Notes: generated by a model from the letters alone, not told the origin. Numbered from the stretch's first letter, positions 6,765 through 17,151 are shown. The stretch: 64,000 nucleotides of DNA from Maribacter sp. MJ134 (GCF_003970695.1 NZ_CP034570.1:2728001-2792000); one strand, 5' to 3'. Made by a program: numbers and translations.

Positions 6765-7727
6765 ATGCCTAAAACCATTATACTCTTAGAAACCGTGGCC
6801 AAGGAGGCAATGCAGCTTTTGAAGGAGGCTCCGGATATGCATATCATTACCGGTTTTGATGAAGTATCACTTCAAAAAAATATAGCCAATACTACCATAG
6901 ATGCCATCATCACCCGTGGCAAGGGTCAAGTACGGGAGAAATTATTGAACCAACTCCCTCATTTAAAAGTCATTTCGCGTTGCGGTGTTGGTTTGGACAA
7001 TATCGATGTTGCCGCAGCCACGAAAAGGGGCATAAAAGTAGTGAACGCTCCAAATTCCAATGCCAATACCATTGCCGAACATACGATTTCGCTACTACTT
7101 CTGTTACAGAGAAATCTTTATGGTGCCATCACCATGGTAAAAGAAGGTCGTTGGAACGAAAGAGGAACTTACGTAGGTGATGAAATTCATGGTAAAACAC
7201 TAGGAATTCTAGGTCTTGGAAATATTGGCAAAAAGGTAGCTCATATTGCGAATGCCATGGGAATGAACATTATCTATTGGAGCGCTCAAAAAGAGGATGT
7301 CCCCTACCCTTTTTTAAGCCTAGAAGAAGTTTTAAAGAATTCCGACGCACTTAGCCTTCATCTACCCCTTACGACGAAAACAGAACACCTAATTAATGAG
7401 AAAGCGTTAGCAAAAATGAAAACCACAGCTCTACTTATAAATACGGCAAGAGGTAAAATCATTGACCAAGAGGCACTCTCCAAAGCGTTGGCGAATAAAA
7501 AGATTGGTGGTTTTGCCGCAGATGTTTTAGCTGTTGAACCTCCAGAAACTAACGAATCGCTACTTCAATATCCGAATACTTTGATTACGGCCCATGTAGG
7601 TAGTCTTACAACAACTACCTATACTCAAATGTGTGTGATGACGGTTGAAAATACTTTGAAAATCTTGAGACGGGAAGCACCTGCACCCAATTGCATCTTT
7701 AATCGCAATGAACTTGGTCTTTCCTAA
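6765..7727 (+). CDS. D-2-hydroxyacid dehydrogenase (NAD-dependent, PGDH-like)
   Basis: A 320-residue dehydrogenase that interconverts a D-2-hydroxyacid and a 2-keto acid. The Rossmann motif GLGNIG lies at 150-155, and the catalytic residues are R229 (NTARGKIID), E258 (DVLAVEPPE) and H277 (ITAHVGS). The segment SRCGVGLDNID at 71-81 is typical of phosphoglycerate-dehydrogenase relatives. It lacks the C-terminal ACT domain of regulated serine-pathway enzymes. It begins directly after the VOC stop codon and closes the operon, so it probably reduces or oxidises a product of acid-sugar breakdown rather than making serine. The window shows no transporter or regulator gene beside this operon. Confidence 0.88.
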   Translation: MPKTIILLETVAKEAMQLLKEAPDMHIITGFDEVSLQKNIANTTIDAIITRGKGQVREKLLNQLPHLKVISRCGVGLDNIDVAAATKRGIKVVNAPNSNANTIAEHTISLLLLLQRNLYGAITMVKEGRWNERGTYVGDEIHGKTLGILGLGNIGKKVAHIANAMGMNIIYWSAQKEDVPYPFLSLEEVLKNSDALSLHLPLTTKTEHLINEKALAKMKTTALLINTARGKIIDQEALSKALANKKIGGFAADVLAVEPPETNESLLQYPNTLITAHVGSLTTTTYTQMCVMTVENTLKILRREAPAPNCIFNRNELGLS

Positions 7728-7803
7728 AAATCTTAAAAGAAAATAGCTACGCTTTTATTCTTTTATTCCTTAACTTGAAATCATTCAACCAACACACTAG
7801 AAA

Positions 7804-9360
7804 ATGAAAAAAAGACTACCCGTGCTGTTTCTTATCGTACTATTTATTAGCCACTATACTATCGCACAATCTACGGCGGAAATGGTATCCGCTATTGAAA
7901 AAGAAGCTAACGAAAATTCACAATTAGAACAATTAGCCTATGAACTAATGGACGTAAACGGTCCTAGATTGGTCGGTACACCACAAATGAAGACCGCGCA
8001 CGATTGGGCAGTAAACACCTATAAGAAATGGGGTATTATGGCTGAAAATCAAGCATGGGGGAAATGGCGCGGATGGGAACGCGGTATTACCCATGTAGAT
8101 ATGGTTTCTCCGAGAATTGCTTCTTTACATGCCACCCAATTGGCCTGGAACCCAAGTACGGGAAAAAATGGCGTAACGGCCTCTTTGATTACACTGCCTA
8201 CGATATCCGATTCCTTAGCCTTCGTAAAATGGCTACCTAACGTAAAGGGTAAAATTGTGATGGTGAGCATGCTGCAACCTACAGGGAGGCCGGATTATAA
8301 CTGGGAAGAATTCGCCACGCCGGAATCCTTTGAAAAAATGAAAACGGAGCGTGATGCCAAGGAAAAAGCATGGCGGGAAAATTTTAGAAATACAGGATAT
8401 ACCAGTAGAAATATCAACGCTGCATTAGAAAAAGCAGGAGCGGTGGGTATTGCGCAATCCAGATGGTCCGAAGGGTTTGGAGCCAATAAGATTTTCAGTG
8501 CTGGAACCGATAAGATTCCAGTGGTAGACTTATCCTTGGAAGATTACGGCATGCTCTACAGGATGGCAGTGAAAGGTGCCAACCCAAAAATCAAAATCGT
8601 AGCGGAATCCAAAGAACTCGGAGAAGTACCCACCTTCAATACTATTGCAACCATTCCCGGAACTGAATTTCCGGATGAATACGTAATACTCTCCGCCCAC
8701 TTTGATTCTTGGGACGGAGCAACCGGCGCCACCGATAACGGAACGGGTACTATAACCATGCTGGAGGCCGCACGTATTCTTAAAAAGGTGTACCCTAACC
8801 CAAAACGCACTATCCTTATAGGACATTGGGGAAGTGAGGAGCAAGGTTTGAACGGTTCACGGGCCTTTGTAGAGGATAATCCAAAAATCGTTGACGGGTT
8901 GCAAGCCCTCTTTAATCAAGATAATGGTACAGGCCGTGTTGTTCGCTTATCTGGTCAGGGGTTTCTGCACGCATATGATTATTTAGGAAGATGGTTGGAA
9001 GCTGTACCAGAAGACATCAAAAAACACATAGAAACTACTTTCCCAGGAACTCCAGGCGGTGGTGGTTCTGATTATGCTTCATTTGTAGCGGCAGGAGCAC
9101 CTGGATTTTCCTTAAGTTCCTTGAGCTGGAGTTATTGGAACTATACATGGCACACGAATCTGGACACCTATGATAAAATTGTATTCGACGATGTACGAAA
9201 CAATGCCATTTTAACGGCCATACTAACTTATATGGCCTGTGAAGACCCTGAAAAGACATCCCGCGAAAAAGCCACTTTGATCGGCACAAGCCGCAGAACC
9301 GGTGAGCCACTTTCGTGGCCAACACAAAGAAGTCCCAATAGAAAAGGGGGCTTGGATTAA
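7804..9360 (+). CDS. secreted M28 family metallopeptidase
   Basis: A 518-residue protein with a signal peptide (residues 1-21, ending TIAQS) and an M28 zinc-peptidase domain in the second half. Zinc and catalytic motifs visible are SAHFDSWDGATGATDNGTG at about 299-317, with His and Asp ligands, and GHWGSEEQGLNGS at about 340-352 with the Glu pair. A protease-associated-type segment lies at about 90-270. It is probably an aminopeptidase or carboxypeptidase acting in the periplasm or outside the cell. The next gene in the same direction is another secreted protein, the propeller at 9468, 107 bp away, so they may be regulated separately. Confidence 0.88.
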   Translation: MKKRLPVLFLIVLFISHYTIAQSTAEMVSAIEKEANENSQLEQLAYELMDVNGPRLVGTPQMKTAHDWAVNTYKKWGIMAENQAWGKWRGWERGITHVDMVSPRIASLHATQLAWNPSTGKNGVTASLITLPTISDSLAFVKWLPNVKGKIVMVSMLQPTGRPDYNWEEFATPESFEKMKTERDAKEKAWRENFRNTGYTSRNINAALEKAGAVGIAQSRWSEGFGANKIFSAGTDKIPVVDLSLEDYGMLYRMAVKGANPKIKIVAESKELGEVPTFNTIATIPGTEFPDEYVILSAHFDSWDGATGATDNGTGTITMLEAARILKKVYPNPKRTILIGHWGSEEQGLNGSRAFVEDNPKIVDGLQALFNQDNGTGRVVRLSGQGFLHAYDYLGRWLEAVPEDIKKHIETTFPGTPGGGGSDYASFVAAGAPGFSLSSLSWSYWNYTWHTNLDTYDKIVFDDVRNNAILTAILTYMACEDPEKTSREKATLIGTSRRTGEPLSWPTQRSPNRKGGLD

Positions 9361-9467
9361 TGAAAAGTAATGACCTCAGAATCTAGCAGAGTAGAGACCC
9401 TTTTAGTTCTGAGAAATCTGAATTCCGCTTAACGTAGCGTAAACAATAATAACCATCAAACCAACCA

Positions 9468-12400
9468 ATGAAAACAGTACACTATCTCCTCATTGCGGTA
9501 TTCATCTTACCGTTATCCCTACAAGCACAAAGCAGAAAAAACAGAAAAGCCGCTCCTTACGTAAAGGTTGAAGATTCTACTTTTCATGGCTTAAAATGGC
9601 GAAACATAGGCCCCTTTAGAGGTGGGCGGAGCGTAGCCTCCTCTGGAGTTGTAGGCCAACCCATGACCTATTACAATGGTACCGTTGGCGGAGGTATCTG
9701 GAAAACAACGGATGATGGTATTACTTGGAAAAACGTTTCGGATGGATTTCTGAAAACAGGAACCGTCGGTTCTATTGCTGTTTCCGAAACCAATCCGAAT
9801 ATTGTCATAGCAGGTATGGGAGAGCATGCCGCCCGTGGGGTCATGACCTCTATGGGAGACGGTGTCTACAAATCTACGGATGCTGGAAAATCCTGGTCGC
9901 ATATTGGTCTGGACGAAACTAGACACATCTCCGATGTCATTATCCACCCCACGAATCCTGATATCATTTTCGTTGCGGCGCAGGGTGCTCAATACGGCCC
10001 AAGTGCACAACGTGGCATCTATAGATCTTTAGATGGCGGAAACACTTGGGAAAACGTGTTGTTCGTAGCTAATACTACCGGAGCTTCGGATTTGTCCATG
10101 GATATGAAAAACCCGTTAATCCTCTATGCCGCCATGTGGGAACATCGCCGATATCCTTGGCTAATGGAGTCGGGCGGAAAAAGTTCTGGATTATATAAAT
10201 CTACGGACGGTGGCACCACATGGAAACGTTTAAAAGAAGGTCTTCCTAAAGAATTTGGAAAAGCGGGTATATCCGTCTCTCGGGCAAATCCTGAACGTGT
10301 TTTTGCGGTAATAGAGGCCGAAGGTGACAAAGGAGGCGTTTATCGTTCCGATGATGCGGGGAAAAAGTGGACACAGGTTAATAAAGACCGCATCAATATT
10401 GCCCGTTCTTGGTACTATATGGAGATTTTTGCCGATACGCAGGATGAAAACGTGGTTTATGTGCTGAACGCCCCTGTTACAAAATCTATTGATGGCGGAA
10501 AATCCTTCACTCCTTTAGCAACACCCCATGGAGACAATCACCATTTATGGATACATCCTTATGACAACCAGAAGATGATAAATTCCAATGACGGCGGGTC
10601 TAACGTTTCCAATAACGGTGGTAAAAGCTGGAGTACCCAACAAAATCAAAATACCGCACAATTCTACAGGGTAATTACGGATAATTTAATGCCCTACAAC
10701 ATATATGGTGGTCAACAGGACAACTCTACGGTTGCCATTGCATCACGGACCAATGATGCGGGAATCGATTGGAAAGACTGGTATGCCGTTGCAGGCGGCG
10801 AAAGTGCTTTTTTAGCTTTTGACCCGGATAATCCCACAATTATTTATGGCGGGACCTATCAGGGGAATATTGACAAATGGGATGCCGCTACGCGGGAATC
10901 AAAACCCATTAAAGAATATCCCGAATTGGGATTAAGTATAGCTCCTAAAGATGCTAAATACCGCTACAATTGGAACGCTCCGATAATTACATCCCCACAC
11001 AATAGAAAAACAATTTATCACGCGGGTAACGTTGTCTTCAAATCTACGGATGAAGGACATAGCTGGACACCAATTAGTCCAGATTTAACTAAGAACGAAA
11101 AAGACAAACATGGCGCAGGTGGAGGTCCTTTTACCAATGAGGCCGCCGGAGGGGAAAACTACAATACGCTAACCTATCTTGTGGAGTCTGTACATGAAGA
11201 AGGCGTCTTATGGGCGGGTAGTGATGATGGGCTATTGCACTTGACACAAGATGGCGGTAAAACATGGAAAAATGTTACACCTATAAACATCAAAGATGGT
11301 ATTATTAATTCTATTGAGGTATCACCACATGATGCGGCAACAGCCTATGTTGTGGTCATGCGTTATAAATCTATGGACCTGAATTCCTATATTTTCAAGA
11401 CCTCGGATTATGGCAATACCTGGACGAAAATTACCAATGGTATCGACGGGGAACATACCTTTACCAGAGTAGTGCGCGAAGACCGCAAACAAAAAGGCCT
11501 GTTATATGCGGGTACCGAAACAGGACTGTTTATTTCATTGAACGACGGGGCCAATTGGCAACCATTTCAGTTAAACTTGCCCATAGTTCCCATTAATGAC
11601 CTAACCATTCAGGACAATGATTTGGTAGTAGCTACCGCAGGACGTGCTTTTTGGATTCTAGATGATGTTGCCGCAATACAGCAGATACAATCACCCAAAC
11701 AGGAAATAAGTCTATTTCAGCCAAAGGATACGTATCTATTTTTTGGTGGTTCTAGCGATAAACCAAGACCAGGCTTGGGAGATAACCCAAAAAGTGGTGT
11801 CACGTTCGACTATTATTTGAAGCAGCAAATGGATAGTATGGAACTTAAATTAGAGGTGCTACAAAATGGCAAACTCATAAGGACCCTTACCAACCAAAAA
11901 CCAAAGGATTTTAAATCTTGGCCAGGAGGACCTGCAAAACCGCAACTACTACCTTCAAAAGCGGGGTATAACCGATTTACTTGGGATTTTAAGAGAGATG
12001 TGCTTCCGAGCGTTGAAAAAGTCTTCACTTTTGGTGGACTCGACGGTTCAACGGTAGGACCTGGCTCCTATACCTTACGGCTAAGTACAGAAGCCCACAG
12101 TGCTGAAACTACCGCAACTATTTTACCGAATCCTAAGGTCAAAGGCGATATGGCCGATTATAAGGAGCAACAACAAATGCTGACTACAATTGAAAATACC
12201 GTAAAGGAAATACATGTAGCGGTCAATAGTATGCGTACTGTTAAAACGCAACTTTCGCAATATGCAAAACTCTTGAAAGATAGGGATGAAGCTAAGGCCT
12301 TACTAGAAAAGGGCGATTCGATTACGAAACGCATTACCACATGGGAAGAGCACTTAATACAACCCAAACAGAAGACCTTTCAGGACGTCATCAATTTCCC

Positions 12401-12617
12401 CAATCAATTAAATGCACAATTACTTCATTTAAGGGGCTACGTTGACGTTGCTGAGCCTAAGGTTACAGAAGGGGCAAAACAAAGGCTAAAAGACCTTTTG
12501 AGTGAATGGAGTAGTTACAGCACGGAACATAAAGCCATTGTTAATGGAGAGATGAAAGCCTTTAACGACCTCTATCAAGAATTGGGAATACCCGCTATCA
12601 TCATACCAAAAGATTAG
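9468..12617 (+). CDS. secreted BNR/VPS10-type beta-propeller protein
   Basis: A 1,049-residue secreted protein (signal peptide 1-20, ending LQAQS). Residues about 45-750 carry many Asp-box repeats: [72 protein letters not shown]. Such repeats build beta-propellers of the sortilin/VPS10 and sialidase-like kind. The C-terminal third (about 770-1049) has a beta-rich module, then long helices. Proteins of this build are widespread in Flavobacteriia and are often annotated as glycosyl hydrolase or sortilin-like; no catalytic residues can be assigned. Probable envelope or secreted binding protein. Confidence 0.85.
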   Translation: MKTVHYLLIAVFILPLSLQAQSRKNRKAAPYVKVEDSTFHGLKWRNIGPFRGGRSVASSGVVGQPMTYYNGTVGGGIWKTTDDGITWKNVSDGFLKTGTVGSIAVSETNPNIVIAGMGEHAARGVMTSMGDGVYKSTDAGKSWSHIGLDETRHISDVIIHPTNPDIIFVAAQGAQYGPSAQRGIYRSLDGGNTWENVLFVANTTGASDLSMDMKNPLILYAAMWEHRRYPWLMESGGKSSGLYKSTDGGTTWKRLKEGLPKEFGKAGISVSRANPERVFAVIEAEGDKGGVYRSDDAGKKWTQVNKDRINIARSWYYMEIFADTQDENVVYVLNAPVTKSIDGGKSFTPLATPHGDNHHLWIHPYDNQKMINSNDGGSNVSNNGGKSWSTQQNQNTAQFYRVITDNLMPYNIYGGQQDNSTVAIASRTNDAGIDWKDWYAVAGGESAFLAFDPDNPTIIYGGTYQGNIDKWDAATRESKPIKEYPELGLSIAPKDAKYRYNWNAPIITSPHNRKTIYHAGNVVFKSTDEGHSWTPISPDLTKNEKDKHGAGGGPFTNEAAGGENYNTLTYLVESVHEEGVLWAGSDDGLLHLTQDGGKTWKNVTPINIKDGIINSIEVSPHDAATAYVVVMRYKSMDLNSYIFKTSDYGNTWTKITNGIDGEHTFTRVVREDRKQKGLLYAGTETGLFISLNDGANWQPFQLNLPIVPINDLTIQDNDLVVATAGRAFWILDDVAAIQQIQSPKQEISLFQPKDTYLFFGGSSDKPRPGLGDNPKSGVTFDYYLKQQMDSMELKLEVLQNGKLIRTLTNQKPKDFKSWPGGPAKPQLLPSKAGYNRFTWDFKRDVLPSVEKVFTFGGLDGSTVGPGSYTLRLSTEAHSAETTATILPNPKVKGDMADYKEQQQMLTTIENTVKEIHVAVNSMRTVKTQLSQYAKLLKDRDEAKALLEKGDSITKRITTWEEHLIQPKQKTFQDVINFPNQLNAQLLHLRGYVDVAEPKVTEGAKQRLKDLLSEWSSYSTEHKAIVNGEMKAFNDLYQELGIPAIIIPKD

Positions 12618-12635
12618 AACGTCATAAACTAGGAA

Positions 12636-13208
12636 ATGACCACTTTTATTTCAGATGAATCCTTTAAAGGTTTAGATTTTACCATACAGCGTTTGCCCAA
12701 GGCCGACTATGAAAACTGCATATTCGAAAGTTGTAATTTTTCTGACGGTTATCTGGACAATCAAAACTTTATGGAATGTTCTTTTTTGGAATGTAACCTA
12801 AGTAATACTAATGTTGCCAATACCCAATTCAAGGAAGTGCTATTTGACCATTGTAAAATCATGGGCGTTAAATTTGAAGATACATCGGATTTTTTAATGG
12901 ATTTTACTTTTGAGCATTGTGCTTTACAACTCTCCTCTTTTAGGACTCTAAACCTTAAAAAGACGCGATTTTTGAATTGCAAGCTAAACGAGGTAGATTT
13001 CACAAAGACAGATTTGACAGCATCCGTTTTTGAGAAATGCGATTTAGAGAGGGCTACCTTTGAACATACTATCCTAGAAAAAGTGGATTTTACTACAGCA
13101 TTTAATTTTAACATTGACCCTGAAATTAATCGCCTGAAAAATGCCGCATTTACTTTGAAGGAGCTTCCCAAGCTATTAAAAAAATACCAACTTCAAATTA
13201 AGGACTAA
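12636..13208 (+). CDS. pentapeptide repeat protein (Qnr/McbG-like fold)
   Basis: A 190-residue protein built almost wholly of pentapeptide repeats in which every fifth residue is Phe or Leu: CIFES CNFSD GYLDN, CSFLE CNLSN TNVAN, VDFTK TDLTA SVFEK CDLER ATFEH. These fold as a right-handed four-sided beta-helix. The ending DPEINRLKNAAF with KLLKKY is the usual C-terminal cap of Qnr-like proteins. Some relatives protect DNA gyrase by mimicking DNA; most have no known function, so resistance should not be assumed. It follows the propeller gene by 18 bp and may be co-transcribed with it. The antisense frame through it only reflects the repeat periodicity. Confidence 0.87.
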   Translation: MTTFISDESFKGLDFTIQRLPKADYENCIFESCNFSDGYLDNQNFMECSFLECNLSNTNVANTQFKEVLFDHCKIMGVKFEDTSDFLMDFTFEHCALQLSSFRTLNLKKTRFLNCKLNEVDFTKTDLTASVFEKCDLERATFEHTILEKVDFTTAFNFNIDPEINRLKNAAFTLKELPKLLKKYQLQIKD

Positions 13209-13310
13209 TGCTAAACAAAGTGCATCTTACAGCTATTATTTGCTCGACTTATGAAAATAACACTATCCGTTTGTAATCGGATAATTTGTATCTTGTGACA
13301 AAGCACACGT

Positions 13311-13802
13311 ATGAAATCAATAGTAATCTTGTTCTTATTTTTAGGAGGCATCGCTAATGGTCAAAATACCATGTCCTTAAATGCGAACACGACTTCTCCC
13401 AAAGCTACCATTGCGGAGGCAGCATGGATGACAGGCCATTGGAAAGGAGAGGCCTTTGGTGGGATAACAGAAGAAATTTGGAGTCCACCAAGTGCCGGTT
13501 CCATGATGTTCGTATTTAGATTGATAGTTGATGGTGAAGTTAATTTCTATGAAATTGGTCATATTCGAGAGGTAGACAACACCTTGGCCTTTGAGTTGAA
13601 ACATTTTGACAAGGAATTAAGGGGATGGGAAGAGAAAGAAGAAGTACAACGTTTTAAGTTGATTAAAATAGCCGATAACCGTCTCTATTTTGATGGGTTT
13701 ACTTTTGAAAGACTAGGTCATGACGAAATAAACATTTACGGCCTAATTCACCAAGATGACGGTTCGGTGGCAGAGGTTAAGTTCAACTACAAAAGACAGT
13801 AA
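13311..13802 (+). CDS. secreted DUF6265-type protein
   Basis: A 163-residue protein with a signal peptide (residues 1-17, ending ANGQN) and a single lipocalin-like beta domain. The motif AAWMTGHWKGEAFGG at about 37-51, then EEIWSPPSAGSMMFVFRL, is characteristic of DUF6265. Function unknown; a small-ligand-binding beta-barrel in the periplasm is an inference from the family fold. The upstream region holds TTTGTAATCGGATAATTTGTATCTTG at 13270-13295, which resembles a promoter. The next gene starts right after its stop codon. Confidence 0.8.
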   Translation: MKSIVILFLFLGGIANGQNTMSLNANTTSPKATIAEAAWMTGHWKGEAFGGITEEIWSPPSAGSMMFVFRLIVDGEVNFYEIGHIREVDNTLAFELKHFDKELRGWEEKEEVQRFKLIKIADNRLYFDGFTFERLGHDEINIYGLIHQDDGSVAEVKFNYKRQ

Positions 13803-14153
13803 ATGAAGAAAAAGTGTTTGGAATGTGGAACGGAGATTATTGGGCGCATAGATAAGAAATTCTGTAACGATTATTGCCGTAATGCCTATAACAACAAAGT
13901 AAATAAAGACAGTAAGAACCTTATACGCAATATTAATAATAGATTACGCAAAAACTATCGGGTTTTGGACAGTTTTAAACTAACGGACGGCAAAACCAAG
14001 ACCACGCGAACACGTTTATTGGACAAAGGATTCGATTTTGATTTCATCACCAATCTCTACACCACCAAAAAAGGTACAACATATTATTTTGTGTATGATT
14101 TGGGCTACTTGCCTCTGGATAATGATTACTATATGATTGTGAAAAGAGAATAA
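13803..14153 (+). CDS. small zinc-ribbon protein, unknown function
   Basis: A 116-residue protein with an N-terminal four-cysteine knuckle: C5xxC8 (KKCLECGTE) and C21xxxC25 (KFCNDYCRNAYNNK), probably binding zinc. The rest is basic and mixed alpha/beta, with TRTRLLDKGFDFDFITNLY at about 78-96. It is common in Flavobacteriaceae as a hypothetical protein; a nucleic-acid or protein-binding role is only an inference. It starts directly after the DUF6265 stop (TAA then ATG), so the two are translationally linked. Confidence 0.75.
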   Translation: MKKKCLECGTEIIGRIDKKFCNDYCRNAYNNKVNKDSKNLIRNINNRLRKNYRVLDSFKLTDGKTKTTRTRLLDKGFDFDFITNLYTTKKGTTYYFVYDLGYLPLDNDYYMIVKRE

Positions 14154-14355
14154 CAAGCCTTACATCCCATGATTTGCGTCTACTGGTCAACTCTAAAATA
14201 ACATTTTACGCAACGTTATTTCAGGATATTGCCTTTACAGCCAAACCTAAACTAGTTATTATGAAACTTATTATTTTGTGATCAACTATTTAAAATGGAA
14301 AATGCTTGAATCATCTAGTACATTGTGTTTCCCCTTTTGGGGATTAAGGAGCTTT

Positions 14356-14820
14356 CTATTTCCAATTGTGTCCGCTTAATTTCAAAGCGGCTATAACGAT
14401 ATCCTTGCGGCTTATCTGCCCTACAAGCAGTCCATTCTTCATTACTGGTAATCGGCGTCTATTGTGCTTGTCAAAAATGCCTGCAGCATCAAAGATAGAG
14501 ATATCATGAGGTATCGTTTCTACATTTTTAGTCATGTATCGTTCCACGCTTTTGTCCAATATAGGCTGATTAAAATAGCGACTTTCGGAAATCTGCTTCA
14601 TGCAATCCGCCTCGGAGATGATACCCACTAAAAATCCATTATTGTCCAAAACGGGACCCCCGGAAATATGGTGCTTTGCAAACTGCTCCATAACCGCGAG
14701 AATGGATTGATCCGGACTAAAGGTCACTAGTTTGGTCGTCATATAATCTGAGACCAAAATAGGCGCTTCGAATTCTTTTTTTACGATCTTGCGTATCCCT
14801 TGAAAGCTCTTGATTCCCAT
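14356..14820 (-). CDS. CBS domain protein
   Basis: A 154-residue protein made of a short N-terminal extension and two CBS domains in tandem (about 25-85 and 90-150). Signatures are VSDYMTTKLVTFSPDQSI, GISEADCMKQ-like turns, VERYMTKNVETIPHDISI, and the closing RRLPVMKNGLLVGQISRKD. A CBS pair forms a Bateman module that binds adenosine ligands such as AMP or ATP and senses energy state. Here it stands alone, so it may regulate a partner protein in trans. A perfect CCCC-TTTT-GGGG hairpin at 14331-14342 lies just downstream but has no T-run. Confidence 0.88.
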   Translation of the reverse strand: MGIKSFQGIRKIVKKEFEAPILVSDYMTTKLVTFSPDQSILAVMEQFAKHHISGGPVLDNNGFLVGIISEADCMKQISESRYFNQPILDKSVERYMTKNVETIPHDISIFDAAGIFDKHNRRRLPVMKNGLLVGQISRKDIVIAALKLSGHNWK

Positions 14821-14957
14821 GGCATTTTGTTTAGAGGTTGATTACTAAAGATAGAAAAAAATTATGGATTTCTTAGAAATAATCGTTGTATGGCTTATGT
14901 TATTCAAGGTTTTAAGTTTTTTAATGCGAAATTCGTGAACTAAAAAATAGAATTCTT

Positions 14958-15773
14958 TTGACAAAGCAAACAATAGGAATACTTGGAATTGGTTGGTTAG
15001 GACTGCCGTTGGCAAAAGAATTTATCGCCGATGGGTATGCGGTAAAGGGCACTACCACATCCCTGACTAAAATAGATGATGTAAGAGCGGCGGGCATCAA
15101 ACCTTATCAGATTAAACTTTCAGAGCATCAAATTACCGGAGAAATAGAGGATTTCCTTAAGGACCTTAATTATCTGATCATTAACGTGCCTCCGGGATTA
15201 AGAGGAACAGGTCCAAAGGAAAGCTATGTAAAAAAGATGCAATTGCTACATCTGGAAATAAAAAAAGCCTCAGTAAAACACGTCATTTTTGTGAGTAGCA
15301 CGGCTGTTTACGGTAATGCCACCGGGGACGTCGACGAAGAAACTATACCACAGCCTATTTCTGAATCTGGTATACAATTATTAACATCAGAGAACTTATT
15401 TAGAAAAGATTCATCCTTAAAAACGACCATTCTCCGTTTCGCCGGATTAATAGGACCTTCAAGACATCCTGTTACCATTTTATCCACAAAAAAGAACCTA
15501 AAAGATGGCAATGCCCCTGTAAACCTCATTCATCTAGATGATTGTATCGGTATTATTAAGAGCATCATATTAGAAAATCAATGGGACACGGTGCTTAATG
15601 GAGTCCACCCAGAACATCCCTCGAAGAGAGATTATTATACTAGAATTGCTAAAACAAGAGACTTAAAAATACCTGAATATCAATTAGTTAAGGATAAAAA
15701 GTATAAGAAAATCATTACTTGTAGGTCTTTTCTTATTAAGAGAAGGTCGTTTTTCACCTCGCTATACGATTAG
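14958..15773 (+). CDS. NAD(P)-binding epimerase-type protein (extended SDR-like)
   Basis: A 271-residue Rossmann protein. It opens with TIGILGIGWLGLPLAKEF (GxGxxG at about 8-13), shows NVPPGLRG at about 74-81, VIFVSSTAVYG at about 108-118, and a segment with DDCIGIIKSIILE late in the chain. It is close to the YeeZ/atypical NAD-dependent epimerase group, in which the usual Tyr-x-x-x-Lys is not obvious, so catalytic activity is uncertain. Translation starts at TTG 14958; no in-frame ATG or GTG lies between this codon and the upstream stop at 14922. It stands alone between the CBS gene and a short unknown gene. Confidence 0.75.
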   Translation: MTKQTIGILGIGWLGLPLAKEFIADGYAVKGTTTSLTKIDDVRAAGIKPYQIKLSEHQITGEIEDFLKDLNYLIINVPPGLRGTGPKESYVKKMQLLHLEIKKASVKHVIFVSSTAVYGNATGDVDEETIPQPISESGIQLLTSENLFRKDSSLKTTILRFAGLIGPSRHPVTILSTKKNLKDGNAPVNLIHLDDCIGIIKSIILENQWDTVLNGVHPEHPSKRDYYTRIAKTRDLKIPEYQLVKDKKYKKIITCRSFLIKRRSFFTSLYD

Positions 15774-15893
15774 TTTACCACAAGATTTTAGCACTTCACA
15801 ACAATTGCTCCCAACCGATGTTAACATCTTATTGATTTCTAGATAGTTATCGATGAAATACATACCTTTATATCTCATTAAAAACAAAATGTT

Positions 15894-16268
15894 ATGGAAA
15901 AATCAAAAATACGGGAGAAGGTTTTAATGGAATTGGATAACCTCATCTCCCTGAGTTGTAAAGACCCAAAAAGATATAAGAAATTCAATCGCTTGCATAT
16001 AGCTCTTTTAAAAAAGCACTATAATGCAGCAGATGTTACTATTGATTATCATAGAAACAGGGTAGAGATGGATATTATTCTGGACGATAAAATGTTTCAA
16101 GCATCGCAGGTAAACGTTAACGTTCCTACTTTGTACACCAATTTACTTTTTCTTAATCTTAAAAAGTTCCTGAAATCCTGTATAGATAAAGACCCTAAAA
16201 GCCTTGGTTTCTATGCGCAAATTCTCCGTTCTTTTCATCAGAAGGAAAATCAGTACACATTGGCTTAA
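15894..16268 (+). CDS. hypothetical protein, 124 residues
   Basis: A small soluble, basic and helical protein I do not recognise. It has the segments REKVLMELDNLISLSCKD and LLKKHYNAADVTIDYHRN, no signal peptide and no membrane helix. A TACCTTTA box at 15863-15870 could be its -7 element (leader about 23 nt), and a clear terminator follows at 16291-16319, so it is a monocistronic unit. Confidence 0.62.
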   Translation: MEKSKIREKVLMELDNLISLSCKDPKRYKKFNRLHIALLKKHYNAADVTIDYHRNRVEMDIILDDKMFQASQVNVNVPTLYTNLLFLNLKKFLKSCIDKDPKSLGFYAQILRSFHQKENQYTLA

Positions 16269-16290
16269 ATCCTATTCAAATTACCTAACA

Positions 16291-16319
16291 AAAAGGGTAT
16301 CTCTTGGTGCCCTTTTTTT
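16291..16319 (+). terminator. rho-independent terminator
   Basis: Arms 16291-16299 and 16308-16316 pair over 9 bp (one G-T wobble) with an 8-nt loop, and the T-run goes on to 16319. It follows the 15894 gene by 22 bp. Confidence 0.75.
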
Positions 16320-16397
16320 CTTTACCATATTTAATGCTTTCCTTAACAGGTTCTTAGGGAATATTTTAATAGTTTAGCGCACCAAAATTGACAAACA

Positions 16398-17102
16398 ATG
16401 AAAAAATTACTTTTTGCGCTTGTACTTCTCATTAGTTTTAACGGGATAGCGCAAACCAAAACCGAATTACAAAAGCATTATGAAGCATTTTATGATGAAA
16501 TGCGATTACAGGGAGATATAGATGGTGTTATTAACGCCTTAACACATCTTAATATTCTTTCTCCGTCCAAAGAGCGAAAAGATACCTTAGCTTATATCTA
16601 TGCTAACGACAACAGGCATTTACAAGCCTTAAACACCATTGGTATAGAAAAACTGGATACAGATTCAGATTTAGCAGTTCAGGTGAAGGCCATATCACTA
16701 AAGGCATTGAATCAACCAAAAAGAGCTTTAGAACAGTTTGAGGTTTTGAACACGAGAACTCCCAATGCTTATTTGGCCTATGAGCTGGCAGATTTAAAAA
16801 TACAATTAGGAGATAATGCAGGTGCGTCTACCAACGTAGATTATGGTTTGTCGAATGCCAAGGACGACATGAAGTATGCTTTTTACGAAAGACAACAACC
16901 CTACGAAGTACCTTTAAAAGCCGCTTTTCTTCACTTAAAGGCCTTGATAAAATTTAATCAAAACAAAGAAGATATAGATGGGGCTATCGCCATATTGGAT
17001 GAGGCACTTAAAATTGACCCTAATTTTAACCTGGCCAGTTTAAGCAAGCAAGCACTCGCATCTAGAAAAGAGGCACCAGCGGAAACTGGGACAAAGCAAT
17101 AA
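16398..17102 (+). CDS. secreted TPR-like protein
   Basis: A 234-residue protein with a signal peptide (1-18, ending NGIAQ) followed by helical pairs of the tetratricopeptide type. Examples are HLQALNTIGIEKL, QPKRALEQFEVLNTRTPNAYLAYELADLKIQLGD in pieces, and a final IDGAIAILDEALKIDPNFNLA, a clear TPR. It probably acts as a periplasmic scaffold. It has its own terminator at 17118-17151, which it shares with the convergent gene. Confidence 0.75.
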   Translation: MKKLLFALVLLISFNGIAQTKTELQKHYEAFYDEMRLQGDIDGVINALTHLNILSPSKERKDTLAYIYANDNRHLQALNTIGIEKLDTDSDLAVQVKAISLKALNQPKRALEQFEVLNTRTPNAYLAYELADLKIQLGDNAGASTNVDYGLSNAKDDMKYAFYERQQPYEVPLKAAFLHLKALIKFNQNKEDIDGAIAILDEALKIDPNFNLASLSKQALASRKEAPAETGTKQ

Positions 17103-17117
17103 ACTCAATTTTTTTAT

Positions 17118-17151
17118 TTAAAAAGGGTGAACGTTCGTTCACCCTTTTTAA
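17118..17151. terminator. bidirectional terminator between convergent genes
   Basis: A perfect 15-bp inverted repeat (17118-17132 and 17137-17151) around a GTTC loop, with A and T runs forming the ends on both strands. It serves the TPR gene on the plus strand. Its right edge overlaps the stop region of the minus-strand gene at 17148. Confidence 0.9.

Noticed and set aside
8530..8844. Antisense frames in the M28 peptidase
   Set aside because: Two overlapping frames opposite the zinc-site coding region have no family signature; the forward gene has full motifs.
12761..13171. Long antisense frame over the pentapeptide protein
   Set aside because: The antisense of a regular Phe/Leu and Ser/Asn repeat stays open by codon bias. 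The forward frame has the clear beta-helix pattern and cap.
12636..13208. Pentapeptide protein as a quinolone resistance gene
   Set aside because: The fold is Qnr-like, but most relatives in Bacteroidota are of unknown role; resistance cannot be read from the sequence.
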